Below are positions 19,416 through 27,849 of a DNA stretch of 64,000 nt, piece by piece (the stretch's first letter is position 1; each line of letters opens with the position of its first letter). The DNA is from Candidatus Laterigemmans baculatus. Lineage in GTDB: Bacteria; Planctomycetota; Planctomycetia; Pirellulales; Pirellulaceae. Under the pieces are notes generated by a model. That model was given only the letters and a program-made list of their open reading frames with translations, searched no databases and was not told the origin of the DNA. Where the stretch lies: NCBI RefSeq assembly GCF_010367455.1, contig NZ_WRPR01000012.1:1-64000 (forward strand). The letters are read 5' to 3'. The position numbers were made by a program, and so were the translations under genes.

Positions 19416-20230
19416 CAGTTGGGTTCCTTTTCGACGAACGCGCTCAGATCGATTCGGCCCTGGCCAACAACCGGCAATTTGCCATTGCGAATCTGACGCT
19501 CGTCGCAGAGGCGTTTGCACAGCTGGTAGGTGGAGAGCCCGTCGCTGCGAAGAAGGAATACGATCGAATCGTTGGCACCGTTGGCGACTTTTCCGAGCAG
19601 ATCGAGGAAGTCCTGATCTTTGGGCACCTCCGCCGTGCGAATCCGTTTCGGCGGATCGGTGGTGTGAAGCACAATCGAATCGGAGGAGCATTCGACAAAA
19701 TGGGGGACGAAGTTCAAACCGCTGCCCTGGGGTAGGACGGTCACGTTCGCTTCGCTCTTTTCTTTCCTCTCGGCGAGCTCCTTCTCGAGCTGGGCGAGCT
19801 CCTCTTCGAGCGCCGTCGCTTGGGCCTGCATGTCGGCCGCCGTTTCGCGAGCCTCCTCGTCGATCGGCGGAATCACGATCTCGACCTGTTGCTGTTCAGC
19901 GAGTTCCTTTTCCACCTCCTCGAGCTGAATCAGCATCTCTTGGAGTTCTTGCAAGGTCACGTCGAGCAGCTTTTTCTGTTCCCGCAGTTTGAGAGACGAG
20001 GAATCGGAGATGGCGATTTGGCGGCGGAGCTCCTCGATTTGCTCGTCGGTCTGTTTGAGCTCTTTCTGCAGCGCTTCGAACCGTTCGATCTGCGCCACAT
20101 CGGGCGTGTCGGTTTCGGCCAGCGCAAGCGTAGCGATCATCATCGTCAGCACTCCGATGACCGAGGCGATGATGCTGAGGAAGGGGAACAACGAAATGTC
20201 GTCATCCGCATTGCGGCGTCGCTTTCCCAT
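19415..20230 (-). CDS. ExbD/MotB-like protein with coiled coil (motor operon gene 2)
   Basis: A 271-residue protein. The start at 20230 overlaps the upstream stop as TGATG. The N-terminal DDDISLFPFLSIIASVIGVL matches ExbD/TolR-type proteins: an acidic patch before a single helix (residues about 13-33). Residues 45-150 are an extended coiled coil (EALQKELKQTDEQIEELRRQ). The C-terminal part (HFVECSSDSIVLH, SIVFLLRSDGLSTYQLCK) resembles the small alpha/beta domain of ExbD-like proteins. It is translated between the TolQ-like and second ExbD-like proteins, giving a 1 + 2 subunit set. The function of this planctomycete set is not established. Confidence 0.75.
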   Translation of the reverse strand: MGKRRRNADDDISLFPFLSIIASVIGVLTMMIATLALAETDTPDVAQIERFEALQKELKQTDEQIEELRRQIAISDSSSLKLREQKKLLDVTLQELQEMLIQLEEVEKELAEQQQVEIVIPPIDEEARETAADMQAQATALEEELAQLEKELAERKEKSEANVTVLPQGSGLNFVPHFVECSSDSIVLHTTDPPKRIRTAEVPKDQDFLDLLGKVANGANDSIVFLLRSDGLSTYQLCKRLCDERQIRNGKLPVVGQGRIDLSAFVEKEPN

Positions 20231-21837
20231 CAGATTTTGCTTCCGTTCTGCTTGCCAGCGGTCCGCCGATTCCGCCCGAACCACGGCCGCGACCGTTCCG
20301 GCGAGGCTTCGATCTGCTGCACAACCACTTGTTGGTCGCCGATTTTTTCCAGCACTCCACTGAGGCCAGCTAAGCCGAGTTGGACGCCGGCTAAATGGTC
20401 GGCGAGCACGCCGTTGGTCTTTTCAAACGTCTCGTTGACCTGCGATTGCAGGTTCGAGGTTCGCTCGGCCAACTGGGTGAGGCTGGCCTGGATCTTCTCC
20501 GCGGCGTTGGCCATTTGATCGAGCTGTGCCTGGAGTCGCGCCTGCTGATCGAGTTGCTGTTTGTGCAGGACCGCAACATGCTGTTGCTGCTGCTGTTCAA
20601 TCCGCTCGTTGACTCGATCCCACCCTTTGGAGACTTGATCGGTCAGTCGCCCGCCGATTGCATCGAGCTTGCTGAGCCACCGCTCCATTTCGGCGTGCTG
20701 CGTCCCCAGGGCTTGTTCGACCGCTTCGCGAAAGACCTGCGTATCACCGCCAGCCGCGGCACCGCGTTCGGCCCCACCCTCGCGGCCATCGTTCAACCGT
20801 CGGAGTAAATTCTCGTTGCAGTACTCATCGACTTTGGTGATGACGTCTTCTTCCCCCTTCTGCAGTGCCGAGGCGGGGATCTTGACCAGCATGCTCATGA
20901 TCAACGCCAGGAGCGTCGTGTCGAATGCGGTACCGAGGCCAGCGAAAACCTGCTGCAGCGCCCCTTTCATCGCGTCCATGCTGCCGCCGCTGCTGAGGCT
21001 TCCGGCCAAGCTGGCGACCGCGTCGCTGACGCCCATCACCGTCCCGATGAACCCCAAAATTGGGAGCGACCAGATGAAGACTTTGAGAATTGTATAACTG
21101 CCGGCGACGTTGTTGGCGTCAATTTCCGACTGCGACTCCATCATCGTGACCGTTTCGGCGGCGCTTTTGCGGACGCGAAAATGTTCGATGCCGCGGACGA
21201 CACGATTGATCAGAAAACTATCGCTGCTGTCCGCCGGAAGTTGGTTGATATGATCGATGAATCCGTCGATCGAATCGAGCGTGATCTCGCGAGAGACTTC
21301 CGTCGGTAGAACGTCGAGCAACATCGCGTCCCGCTGCTGCTTCAAACGCAGCCACTTCAGCCCCAGGATCGCCAGCGCCCAGAACATCAGGAACGTGGTC
21401 GGAAAGGGAACCGGACCGCGGTCCCAGAACAGGGCTCCAAAGTAGGTCTCGCGGACGGGGTAGAGGAGGGCGAACCAGACGACCGACACGCCGGCCGCGA
21501 TCAGCCCTGAGAGGACGAGGCTGACGTCGCTGCTGGCCGAATCGCTCGACGAACTGAACCAGCTTTTCTTGGCCCGTTGATGCTGGACGACGTGCGGTTT
21601 TTTGGGCGTGGCGGCTTTGGCGGCCACGCGCGGCGCTGGGCGGCCGGACGCAGGACGCTCTTCAATCTGCAGATTCGGCACCACCACTTCCGGCTCGAAC
21701 GCCTCCGCCGGAGGGGCGTCGGGAATCCGGACTGTGGCGCGGCAGTAGGGACAGGCTCGGCTCTTGCCGCAAAGATTCTCGGAAACTTTCAGCGACTTGC
21801 CACATTCGGGGCAGGGAATTTTGAAGTAAGTGGCCAT
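20230..21837 (-). CDS. MotA/TolQ/ExbB-type channel protein with N-terminal zinc ribbon and C-terminal coiled coil (motor operon gene 1)
   Basis: A 535-residue protein. Residues 8-35 form a zinc ribbon (CPECGKSLKV and CPYCRATVRIP, two CxxC pairs). A linker and two membrane helices follow (near 107-127 and 148-165). The MotA/TolQ/ExbB core is at about 250-335 (KVFIWSLPILGFIGTVMGVSDAV, then AGLGTAFDTTLLALIMSMLVKIPA). The last 150 residues form a long coiled coil rich in Gln and Glu, containing a run of Gln near 418. A MotA-type protein with a long cytoplasmic tail recalls ZorA of the Zorya defence system. No ZorC/D/E-like gene is present here, so a housekeeping envelope motor is equally possible. 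Confidence 0.8.
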   Translation of the reverse strand: MATYFKIPCPECGKSLKVSENLCGKSRACPYCRATVRIPDAPPAEAFEPEVVVPNLQIEERPASGRPAPRVAAKAATPKKPHVVQHQRAKKSWFSSSSDSASSDVSLVLSGLIAAGVSVVWFALLYPVRETYFGALFWDRGPVPFPTTFLMFWALAILGLKWLRLKQQRDAMLLDVLPTEVSREITLDSIDGFIDHINQLPADSSDSFLINRVVRGIEHFRVRKSAAETVTMMESQSEIDANNVAGSYTILKVFIWSLPILGFIGTVMGVSDAVASLAGSLSSGGSMDAMKGALQQVFAGLGTAFDTTLLALIMSMLVKIPASALQKGEEDVITKVDEYCNENLLRRLNDGREGGAERGAAAGGDTQVFREAVEQALGTQHAEMERWLSKLDAIGGRLTDQVSKGWDRVNERIEQQQQQHVAVLHKQQLDQQARLQAQLDQMANAAEKIQASLTQLAERTSNLQSQVNETFEKTNGVLADHLAGVQLGLAGLSGVLEKIGDQQVVVQQIEASPERSRPWFGRNRRTAGKQNGSKI

Positions 21838-22074
21838 CGAAATTCGGTTTGCCAGGGAAAGCGACGAGGAGTTGAGAAACTCGAACTCAGAGGAGAAGAG
21901 GCCCAGTTTAATCGGAAGCGACAGCTCTGCGTGCCGAAGGTCGCACGCGTTCCGGCACTCGACGGGGCCCGCAGTGCATAGGAGCCAGCCGTGCGTCGGA
22001 GCCAGCCGTGAAAGTGGGCCGGACGGTTACTTAATGAACGCCCGAAACGAGAAATGTCACCACGCAATCCGGTC

Positions 22075-22265
22075 CTACGGCTGGACTCCGGGAATGCCGA
22101 AGGAAGCTCCGAATTGAGCGGCGAGCAGTTCGTACGTGAGGCCGTAGTTGAGCATCAATGCCTCCTCGGCCGGTTGCCCCGATTTGAGGTCGGCGATGAA
22201 CTGGGGAAGCGACAGCGGATCGCGGAGGCAGTGTAGCCACAGCAGGCGGGCCAATCCACCTCCGC
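22075..22265 (-). pseudogene. Possible remnant of the C-terminus of a larger protein
   Basis: A short minus-strand frame in the gap between the motor operon and the MFS gene ends at 22075. It reads GLARLLWLHCLRDPLSLPQF then GQPAEEALMLNYGLTYELLA and stops after IPGVQP. The residue pattern (PAEEAL, YGLTYELL) looks like the tail of a real protein, similar to C-termini of exported peptidase-like proteins of this phylum. It has no start codon of its own before it enters the 3' end of the MFS gene in another frame. A GCGCTAGC core, as in the local palindromes, lies at its upstream border. The call is tentative. Confidence 0.3.
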
Positions 22266-22282
22266 GGGCGGGAGCGCTAGCC

Positions 22283-23596
22283 TCAGACGTTAGGCAGCGC
22301 CGCATCGGCATCGTCGCTGGTATGCCGCGGCCAAAGCACCAAGAAAAGGATAAGGCCGAGCAGCGGGGACCAACCGAGGATGGCGAGGTTGAAGTCGTAT
22401 GAACCCGTCTGGTCGACGACGTAGCCGAACAACTTTTGCGTCGGCGATGAGGCAAGCCAGCCGATAAAGGAGAGCATTCCAGTCAGCCGTCCCATGTGGG
22501 TGACGCTGACCTCCTGCGTGAACGAATAATAGCAGGGGAAGACGCCGAGAGTGCCCGCCGCGACGCACAACAGCGTTGCCAGCAGGGGCCAGCCTTGAGG
22601 CAGCACTGCGGCCAGCGTCGTGAGCCCGGCCAGCAGCGAACACCCAAGATAGACCAACACGCGGCTGGTATGGACCCGCAACCCGCGACGGACCAGCCAC
22701 ATCGCGACCACCCCGGCGGCGATGCAGCCGACGTCGGTGAAAATAAAGTAGGTCGAATTGAAGTAGAGCGCTTCGGCCTCGGAATAGCCTCGTCCTTCTT
22801 GCAAGAATTTGGGCAACCACGCGCGGATTAACTGCCAAGAGGTGTTGATGGCGATCACCATACACGTCAGCGCCCAGAAACGGCGATCGGTGAGCAGCGT
22901 CCAGATCCATCTCCCCGGGGCGTGACGGTCAGAATCGTGCGGCTCGGAGCTGCGGCTGGAAGCTTCGTTCTGCGAAGCGGCTGGCTCAGCGGAATCTTGT
23001 CGCTGCAAATCGCCCCGTCGGATGACCGCCAGCCATACAAAGGCCCAAGCCACGCCGATACCACCGATGACGAAAAACGGCGTCCGCCATGCATCGGGCT
23101 CGGTGCTGTCGCCGATCATCAACCGGATCACAATCGGAGTGAGGATTGCGCCGAGCGACGCGCCGCTTTGCAAGATGCTGTTGCCCATGACGCGATTGCC
23201 CCGAGACATCACCGCCTGGGTGACGATCAAGGCGCACGGCCAGTGCCCCGCTTCAAAAAATCCTAATAAGCAGCGACAAACCAACAGCGATGTGTATCCG
23301 CGAGCCAAACCGGTAGCGAATCCAACCGCCGACCAAGCCACGAGAATTGCCGGGTAAAGCAAACGGACTGGGACCCGGTCGGCAATGATCCCAAAAAACA
23401 GCGAGCCGACCGCAAACGCGATCCCAAAGACGAACTCCATATCGCCATATTGCTCGTTGCTCAGATCGAATTGTTGAGTGATGCGAACAGCTAGATTCGA
23501 GAGCGTCTGGCGATCCATGTAGTTGATCATCGTCGCCAGGAGCAACAGCCCGGCCACCCACCATTGCCAAACCTTCGATCGTGAGGTGGGTTCCAT
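22283..23596 (-). CDS. MFS transporter, anion:cation symporter (hexuronate/sugar-acid type)
   Basis: About 437 residues with 12 predicted membrane helices. The start is taken at ATG 23596, with GAGGA about 10 bases upstream; the ATG at 23605 sits only 2 bases after it. The N-terminal LLATMINYMDRQTLSNLAVR matches the ACS family (ExuT, GudP relatives). The loop 2-3 motif FGIIADRVPVRLLYP is the MFS signature. The central loop (residues about 195-230) is hydrophilic. Relatives import sugar acids such as glucuronate or galactonate with H+ or Na+. That would fit the catabolic genes around it, but the substrate is inferred. Confidence 0.85.
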   Translation of the reverse strand: MEPTSRSKVWQWWVAGLLLLATMINYMDRQTLSNLAVRITQQFDLSNEQYGDMEFVFGIAFAVGSLFFGIIADRVPVRLLYPAILVAWSAVGFATGLARGYTSLLVCRCLLGFFEAGHWPCALIVTQAVMSRGNRVMGNSILQSGASLGAILTPIVIRLMIGDSTEPDAWRTPFFVIGGIGVAWAFVWLAVIRRGDLQRQDSAEPAASQNEASSRSSEPHDSDRHAPGRWIWTLLTDRRFWALTCMVIAINTSWQLIRAWLPKFLQEGRGYSEAEALYFNSTYFIFTDVGCIAAGVVAMWLVRRGLRVHTSRVLVYLGCSLLAGLTTLAAVLPQGWPLLATLLCVAAGTLGVFPCYYSFTQEVSVTHMGRLTGMLSFIGWLASSPTQKLFGYVVDQTGSYDFNLAILGWSPLLGLILFLVLWPRHTSDDADAALPNV

Positions 23597-23605
23597 CGGA
23601 GTCAT

Positions 23606-24201
23606 TTCCTCGGGGGGGGCAGGGTCGGGGAAGGAACGGAGGGAGGGCGCGGCCCGGTGGAGCGAAGTATAACGGACGCTCCAGAGAGGTGGTTTTATAA
23701 TCGCTGCCGTCGGAGCGGTGGTCTCGCTGGAAATAATTTCCTGCTCGGTTCGTGCTCGCGTCAGTGAGCGCGAAGGACCAGAAAGCCTTTCGAAGGACCA
23801 GAAAGCCTTTCGAAGGGCCAGGAAAGCCTTTCGCTGACTTGAATCGCGCGCTCCGGGATGCCATGCTGGGCAAGTCCCGCCGACTTCCAGCAGTCCCCTC
23901 CCGCCCGCAGTCCGCACCCGCCCGCTGTCCCCTCCCGCCCGCTGTCCCCTCCCGCCCGTAGGGGGAAAATCATGCTCGCCCGGCTCGCGCCTTCGACGGC
24001 CATCTCGCTGCGCGGTTTGCTGGCGGCTGCAGCGATCTTGGGGACCGGGAGCGATCCGCTCACAGCACCCCGCGGGGGACGCGATCGATCTGCGGAGCAT
24101 CAAAAACGCTTCGCAACGGACTGGACCAGCGGCTGACCGGGGTCAAGGAGCCACGCGTCGTTTCAGAACTTTTCGCCTAGCAATGTAGAGTAGGAACCCC
24201 G
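23606..24201. other. Gene-poor spacer with low-complexity repeats
   Basis: About 600 bases lie between the divergent MFS and amidohydrolase genes. They contain a 20-base unit repeated three times (23771-23831) and C-rich tandem copies (23891-23958). A small frame from 23971 (MLARLAPSTAISLRGLLAAA...) looks like an isolated signal peptide and stops after 55 codons; it may be the N-terminal scrap of a lost exported protein. No convincing intact gene is visible. Promoters for both flanking genes must lie here but are not obvious. Confidence 0.5.
23771..23831. repeat. Tandem 20-base repeat, three copies
   Basis: Unit CGAAGGACCAGAAAGCCTTT at 23771-23790 and 23791-23810. A third copy at 23811-23831 has one inserted base and one substitution. 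It lies upstream of the MFS gene. A second low-complexity set (CTGTCCCCTCCCGCCCG and variants) follows at 23891-23958. Each AAAGCCTTT segment is itself a short palindrome. Confidence 0.85.
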
Positions 24202-25110
24202 ATGGGATTGGACCGTCGCGAACTTTTAAGGGGCGCTCTTGCATCCGCTACGGCGGGAACGCTTGCGGTGGCCTCGGAACCCGTGCGCTCAGCGGATGCC
24301 GTTCCGTTATCGAGCGGGGACGGCAGCGGATCAGCGCGACCCAGGGGGATTGTCGACACCAACGTCCACCTCTTTCAGTGGCCCTTTCGCCAGCTCCCCT
24401 GCAGCACGACCGAGGCGCTCGTGAACAAACTGCAGTCGCTGGGGATCAAGCAGGCCTGGGCCGGCAGCTACGAAGGCGTGCTGCATCGCGACCTCGGCGG
24501 CGTCAATGAGCGGCTGGTCAAAGCTTGCCGCGAAGCGCCGCAAGGAATGTTGGTTCCCATGGGAACCGTGAATCCGGCTCTTCCGGGATGGGAAGACGAT
24601 TTACGGAAGTGTCATGGGAGCCATGCGATGCCCGGAGTGCGACTGTACCCGAGCTACCACGGATACACGCTCGATGATTCCCGCTTCATCTCGCTGTTGG
24701 CATCGGCGACCAAGCGAGGTTTGCTGGTTCAGATCGTGGTCGCACTTGAAGATCGCCGCACGCAGCACCCCTTACTGCAAGTGCCTGATGTGAATCTCGA
24801 GCCTTTGCCACGCATCTTGGCATCGTTTGAGGATGCCAAGGTGATGCTGCTCAACTATCGTCCCGCCGGCACTCTCGCGGCTCAGTTGGCGAAAACACCG
24901 CAGATCGTGTTTGACACCGCCCGCGTCGAAGGAGCCGACGGAATCGCTCGCCTGATGCGGACCGCCTCGCCGCAGCGGGTGCTTCATGGTTCGCACGCTC
25001 CCTTCCTGGTCATGGAGTCGTCGCTGATCAAATTCGACGAGTCCGAGTTGGACCGTGAGCAGATCGGCTCTCTGCTTTCTGAAAACGCGGTGCGGCTACT
25101 GGCCTGCTGA
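24202..25110 (+). CDS. Exported amidohydrolase-related TIM-barrel protein
   Basis: A 302-residue protein with a Tat-like N-terminus (GLDRRELLRGALASA). The core begins GIVDTNVHLFQWPF (DxNxH in place of the usual DxHxH). It continues with MPGVRLYPSYHGYTLDD near 137-153 and ends HGSHAPFLVMES near 270. The Amidohydrolase_2 fold is likely, but one metal-binding His of the first motif is replaced by Asn, so activity or metal content may differ from the family. It precedes the sulfatase gene by about 260 bases and could belong to the same catabolic group. Substrate unknown. Confidence 0.68.
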   Translation: MGLDRRELLRGALASATAGTLAVASEPVRSADAVPLSSGDGSGSARPRGIVDTNVHLFQWPFRQLPCSTTEALVNKLQSLGIKQAWAGSYEGVLHRDLGGVNERLVKACREAPQGMLVPMGTVNPALPGWEDDLRKCHGSHAMPGVRLYPSYHGYTLDDSRFISLLASATKRGLLVQIVVALEDRRTQHPLLQVPDVNLEPLPRILASFEDAKVMLLNYRPAGTLAAQLAKTPQIVFDTARVEGADGIARLMRTASPQRVLHGSHAPFLVMESSLIKFDESELDREQIGSLLSENAVRLLAC

Positions 25111-25250
25111 CTCCCTTCACCCGCTTGATTGCCACCGTGGGTTGTGCGGATGCCCCTCCACTTAAAGTTGCCTGAACACTTCGGACTGCCTCCACTCGAG
25201 CCGGTGGAAGCCGCGGAGCGCTGCGCTGCAATCATCCCAACTCGCTCCCC

Positions 25251-25290
25251 TGATCCGGCGGATCGCAGACGTGATCCGGCGGATCGCAGA
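25251..25290. repeat. Direct repeat, 21-base unit, two copies
   Basis: TGATCCGGCGGATCGCAGA occurs at 25251-25269 and 25272-25290, separated by CG. Each unit carries a GATCCGGCGGATC palindrome. It lies in the gap upstream of the sulfatase gene and could form a hairpin in RNA. No regulator can be assigned. Confidence 0.7.
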
Positions 25291-25367
25291 GGGGGGTGGG
25301 TTGAGCATGCAACACACCTGGTTCAAACCTGGCGACACATTTCCTGATTCCATTACGAGCGTATTGC

Positions 25368-27059
25368 ATGAAGTTATTAGCTGTTTTCGGGTTGTTCCTT
25401 TTGACGGTGGTTCTGCCAGCGTCCACGACATTCGGTAACGAGTCAGAGAATCCTAATATTCTATTTCTGTTCGCCGACGACTGGGGGCGACACGCGAGCA
25501 TCTATGCAGAGGTTGACGGTGAGGCGGAAGCGGACGGGAAGGGTGGCATCAATCAGGTGGTGCAAACGCCCCATTTCGATCGTGTCGCACGAGAAGGCGT
25601 CCTGTTTCGCAACGCCCACGTCAACGCTCCATCGTGCACCCCTTGCCGCAGTTCCCTGCTCTCAGGTCAATACTTCTGGCGGACCGGCCGGGGCGCGATT
25701 CTCCGCGGCGCGGTTTGGGACGAATCGATTCCGTCCTATCCTTTGCTGCTCCGAGACGCCGGGTATCACATTGGCAAAACCTATAAAGTCTGGGGACCCG
25801 GAACCCCTTCCGATGCGCCGTATGGAGGCCAGCAGTATTCGTATCAAGATGCGGGGGGGCGATTTAACCAGTTCTCGCAGAACGTCGTGAAGCAAACCGA
25901 ACGCGGCGAATCGATCGACGAGGCAAAGCAAGCCCTGTACGACGAAATTCGCACGAACTTCAGCAATTTTCTCGAGGCACGCGAAGCAGGAAAGCCGTTT
26001 TGCTACTGGTTTGGTCCGACCAACGTTCACCGTACCTGGGTTGCCGGCAGCGGCAAAGAGTTGTGGGGCATCGATCCCGACTCGCTGAAGGGCAAGATGC
26101 CGCCCTACCTGCCCGATGTGCCGGAGGTCCGCGAGGACCTGGCAGATTATTTCGGCGAGATCGCTGCTTGGGATGCTGGGATCGGCGTGCTGCTGGACGA
26201 GCTGGAGAAAAGGGGAGAGCGTGAGAGTACGCTGATCGTGATTAGCGGGGACCACGGTGCACCCGGATTCCCGCATGGCAAGTGCAATCTGTATGGTTTC
26301 GGCACGGGCGTGGCGCTGGCGATCACCGGGCCCGGGGTCGAGGGAGGTCGAGTGGTCGACGACTTTGTCAACCTTCCGGATCTTGCACCCACGTTTCTCG
26401 AAGCGGGCGGTGTGGCGGTCCCCGATGTGATGACCGGACGCAGCTTGTGGCCGGTTCTGAAGTCGAAGGAAAACGGACTGGTCGATCCCGCGCGAACTTG
26501 GGTGGTGACCGGACGCGAGCGGCATGTGGAAATTGCTCGCGCAGATTACAGCCCTTATCCTCAGCGAGCCATTCGCACCGCCGATCACGTGCTGATCGTG
26601 AACTTCCGGCCGGATCGGTGGCCGCTCGGCGATCCGTATCGGCTCGACGGCGAAGATCCGCCGACTGCCGAAGAGATCACCAAAACGACGCGGGTTACCT
26701 ATCCGGATGAAGACGCGGGACCGACCAAGGCATGGTTGGTAGGCCAACGGAACTCGGCCGAGTGGAAGTCGCACTACGATTGGGTTTATGGCAAGCGGCC
26801 CAAGTACGAGCTGTACGACTTGAATAAGGATCCGCACGAGACGACGAATGTGGCTGACGAACCCGCTTATGCGGAGGTCAAGGCGGGGCTAGGGGAACGG
26901 TTGATGGACGAGCTGCGGCAGACGGGCGACCCGCGGCTCGTCGATGACGGGCGGTACTTCGAAACGCCTCCGCTGGCTGGTCCGCTGCCCGATGAAAAGA
27001 CGTTCTGGAACCGCGGCTCACGCTCGAGCAAACCGCAGGAAACGGCGGCTCCCAAGTAA
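25368..27059 (+). CDS. Exported sulfatase (N-sulfoglucosamine sulfohydrolase-like)
   Basis: A 563-residue type I sulfatase. A signal peptide (residues 1-23) is followed by [13 protein letters not shown], whose Asp residues are metal ligands. The maturation site [12 protein letters not shown] lies near residue 89. Its first Cys should become formylglycine; CxPCR instead of CxPSR is still a permitted signature and is typical of the S1 subfamily around heparan N-sulfatase. Further metal and active-site parts are [15 protein letters not shown] near 285 and the C-terminal [15 protein letters not shown]. It removes sulfate from a carbohydrate, probably outside the cytoplasm. It is followed by the creatininase-family gene 27 bases later. 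The substrate class is inferred. Confidence 0.9.
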   Translation: MKLLAVFGLFLLTVVLPASTTFGNESENPNILFLFADDWGRHASIYAEVDGEAEADGKGGINQVVQTPHFDRVAREGVLFRNAHVNAPSCTPCRSSLLSGQYFWRTGRGAILRGAVWDESIPSYPLLLRDAGYHIGKTYKVWGPGTPSDAPYGGQQYSYQDAGGRFNQFSQNVVKQTERGESIDEAKQALYDEIRTNFSNFLEAREAGKPFCYWFGPTNVHRTWVAGSGKELWGIDPDSLKGKMPPYLPDVPEVREDLADYFGEIAAWDAGIGVLLDELEKRGERESTLIVISGDHGAPGFPHGKCNLYGFGTGVALAITGPGVEGGRVVDDFVNLPDLAPTFLEAGGVAVPDVMTGRSLWPVLKSKENGLVDPARTWVVTGRERHVEIARADYSPYPQRAIRTADHVLIVNFRPDRWPLGDPYRLDGEDPPTAEEITKTTRVTYPDEDAGPTKAWLVGQRNSAEWKSHYDWVYGKRPKYELYDLNKDPHETTNVADEPAYAEVKAGLGERLMDELRQTGDPRLVDDGRYFETPPLAGPLPDEKTFWNRGSRSSKPQETAAPK

Positions 27060-27086
27060 CCCACCCACTCAGGCGATCACCCTTCG

Positions 27087-27845
27087 ATGCTGCTGCAAGA
27101 ATTGGCCTGGCCCGCTGTCCGCGCCCTGCCCCGAGAGACGCCGGTGATCATCCCGATCGCCGCCGTCGAACAGCATGGGCACCACATGCCGCTGTACACC
27201 GACAGCATGTTGCTCGGCGAGATCGTTCGCCGCGTGGAACAACGGGCCTCCGAGCAAGTCTTGGTAGCGCCGTTGATGTGGTTGGGTAATTCGCATCACC
27301 ATCTCGACTTTGCCGGGACTCTCTCGTGTGAGCCTCGCGTGTATCTCGACCTGCTGGTGAGTTTGCTCGACAACCTGATCGGCCATGGCTTTCAGCGGCT
27401 GTTGATGTTGAACGGTCACGGGGGCAATGACGTGCCGGGCAAGCAGGCGGTGTTTGAAGTTCGCCAGCGATATCGCAGCCGCGGCGACCTTCTTCTGCTG
27501 TTTACGACCTACTGGTCTCTCGGCGGACGACCGTGGGAAACGATGCCCGAGATCCAGCAAAAGGAAATGGGACACGCCTGCGAGTGGGAGACGTCGATGA
27601 TGCTCCGAATCTCGCCCAGGTTGGTCGGCGATTACCGCGCGGTGAGAGCCGTTCCGCCAGGCGACTCCTTTCTTCCTGCGACGCGCGGTTGGGTGACGCA
27701 GGAACGCTCCGAGGCGGGGCATATCGGCTGGCCCCAACTGGCGTCGGCGGAGAAAGGGGAGCACTTGCTAGTCACCTTCAGCGACGATGTCGAACGTTTG
27801 ATCGAACGCATGTTGAAATGGGACGGCCGTTCTTGGGAGGGTTAA
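27087..27845 (+). CDS. Creatininase-family amidohydrolase
   Basis: A 252-residue metal-dependent hydrolase of the creatininase/creatinine amidohydrolase family. Motifs visible are IPIAAVEQHGHHMPLYTDSM (Glu and His ligands near 24-42), HHHLDFAGTLS and LMLNGHGGND (near 111-120), as in the family. It shares the strand with the sulfatase upstream and the oxidoreductase-like gene 4 bases downstream. Known members open cyclic amides or act on pterin-like and mycofactocin-related substrates. Here the physiological substrate is unknown. Confidence 0.88.
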   Translation: MLLQELAWPAVRALPRETPVIIPIAAVEQHGHHMPLYTDSMLLGEIVRRVEQRASEQVLVAPLMWLGNSHHHLDFAGTLSCEPRVYLDLLVSLLDNLIGHGFQRLLMLNGHGGNDVPGKQAVFEVRQRYRSRGDLLLLFTTYWSLGGRPWETMPEIQQKEMGHACEWETSMMLRISPRLVGDYRAVRAVPPGDSFLPATRGWVTQERSEAGHIGWPQLASAEKGEHLLVTFSDDVERLIERMLKWDGRSWEG

Positions 27846-27849
27846 GCGG

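Noticed and set aside
18285-21837. A complete Zorya anti-phage system
   Set aside because: Only the motor-like part is present. No helicase, nuclease or ZorC/D/E-like gene is nearby, and an alternative envelope function is equally likely.
25662-26837. A 391-codon minus-strand frame opposite the sulfatase
   Set aside because: The sulfatase on the plus strand has all family motifs. The opposite frame has none and follows its codon periodicity.
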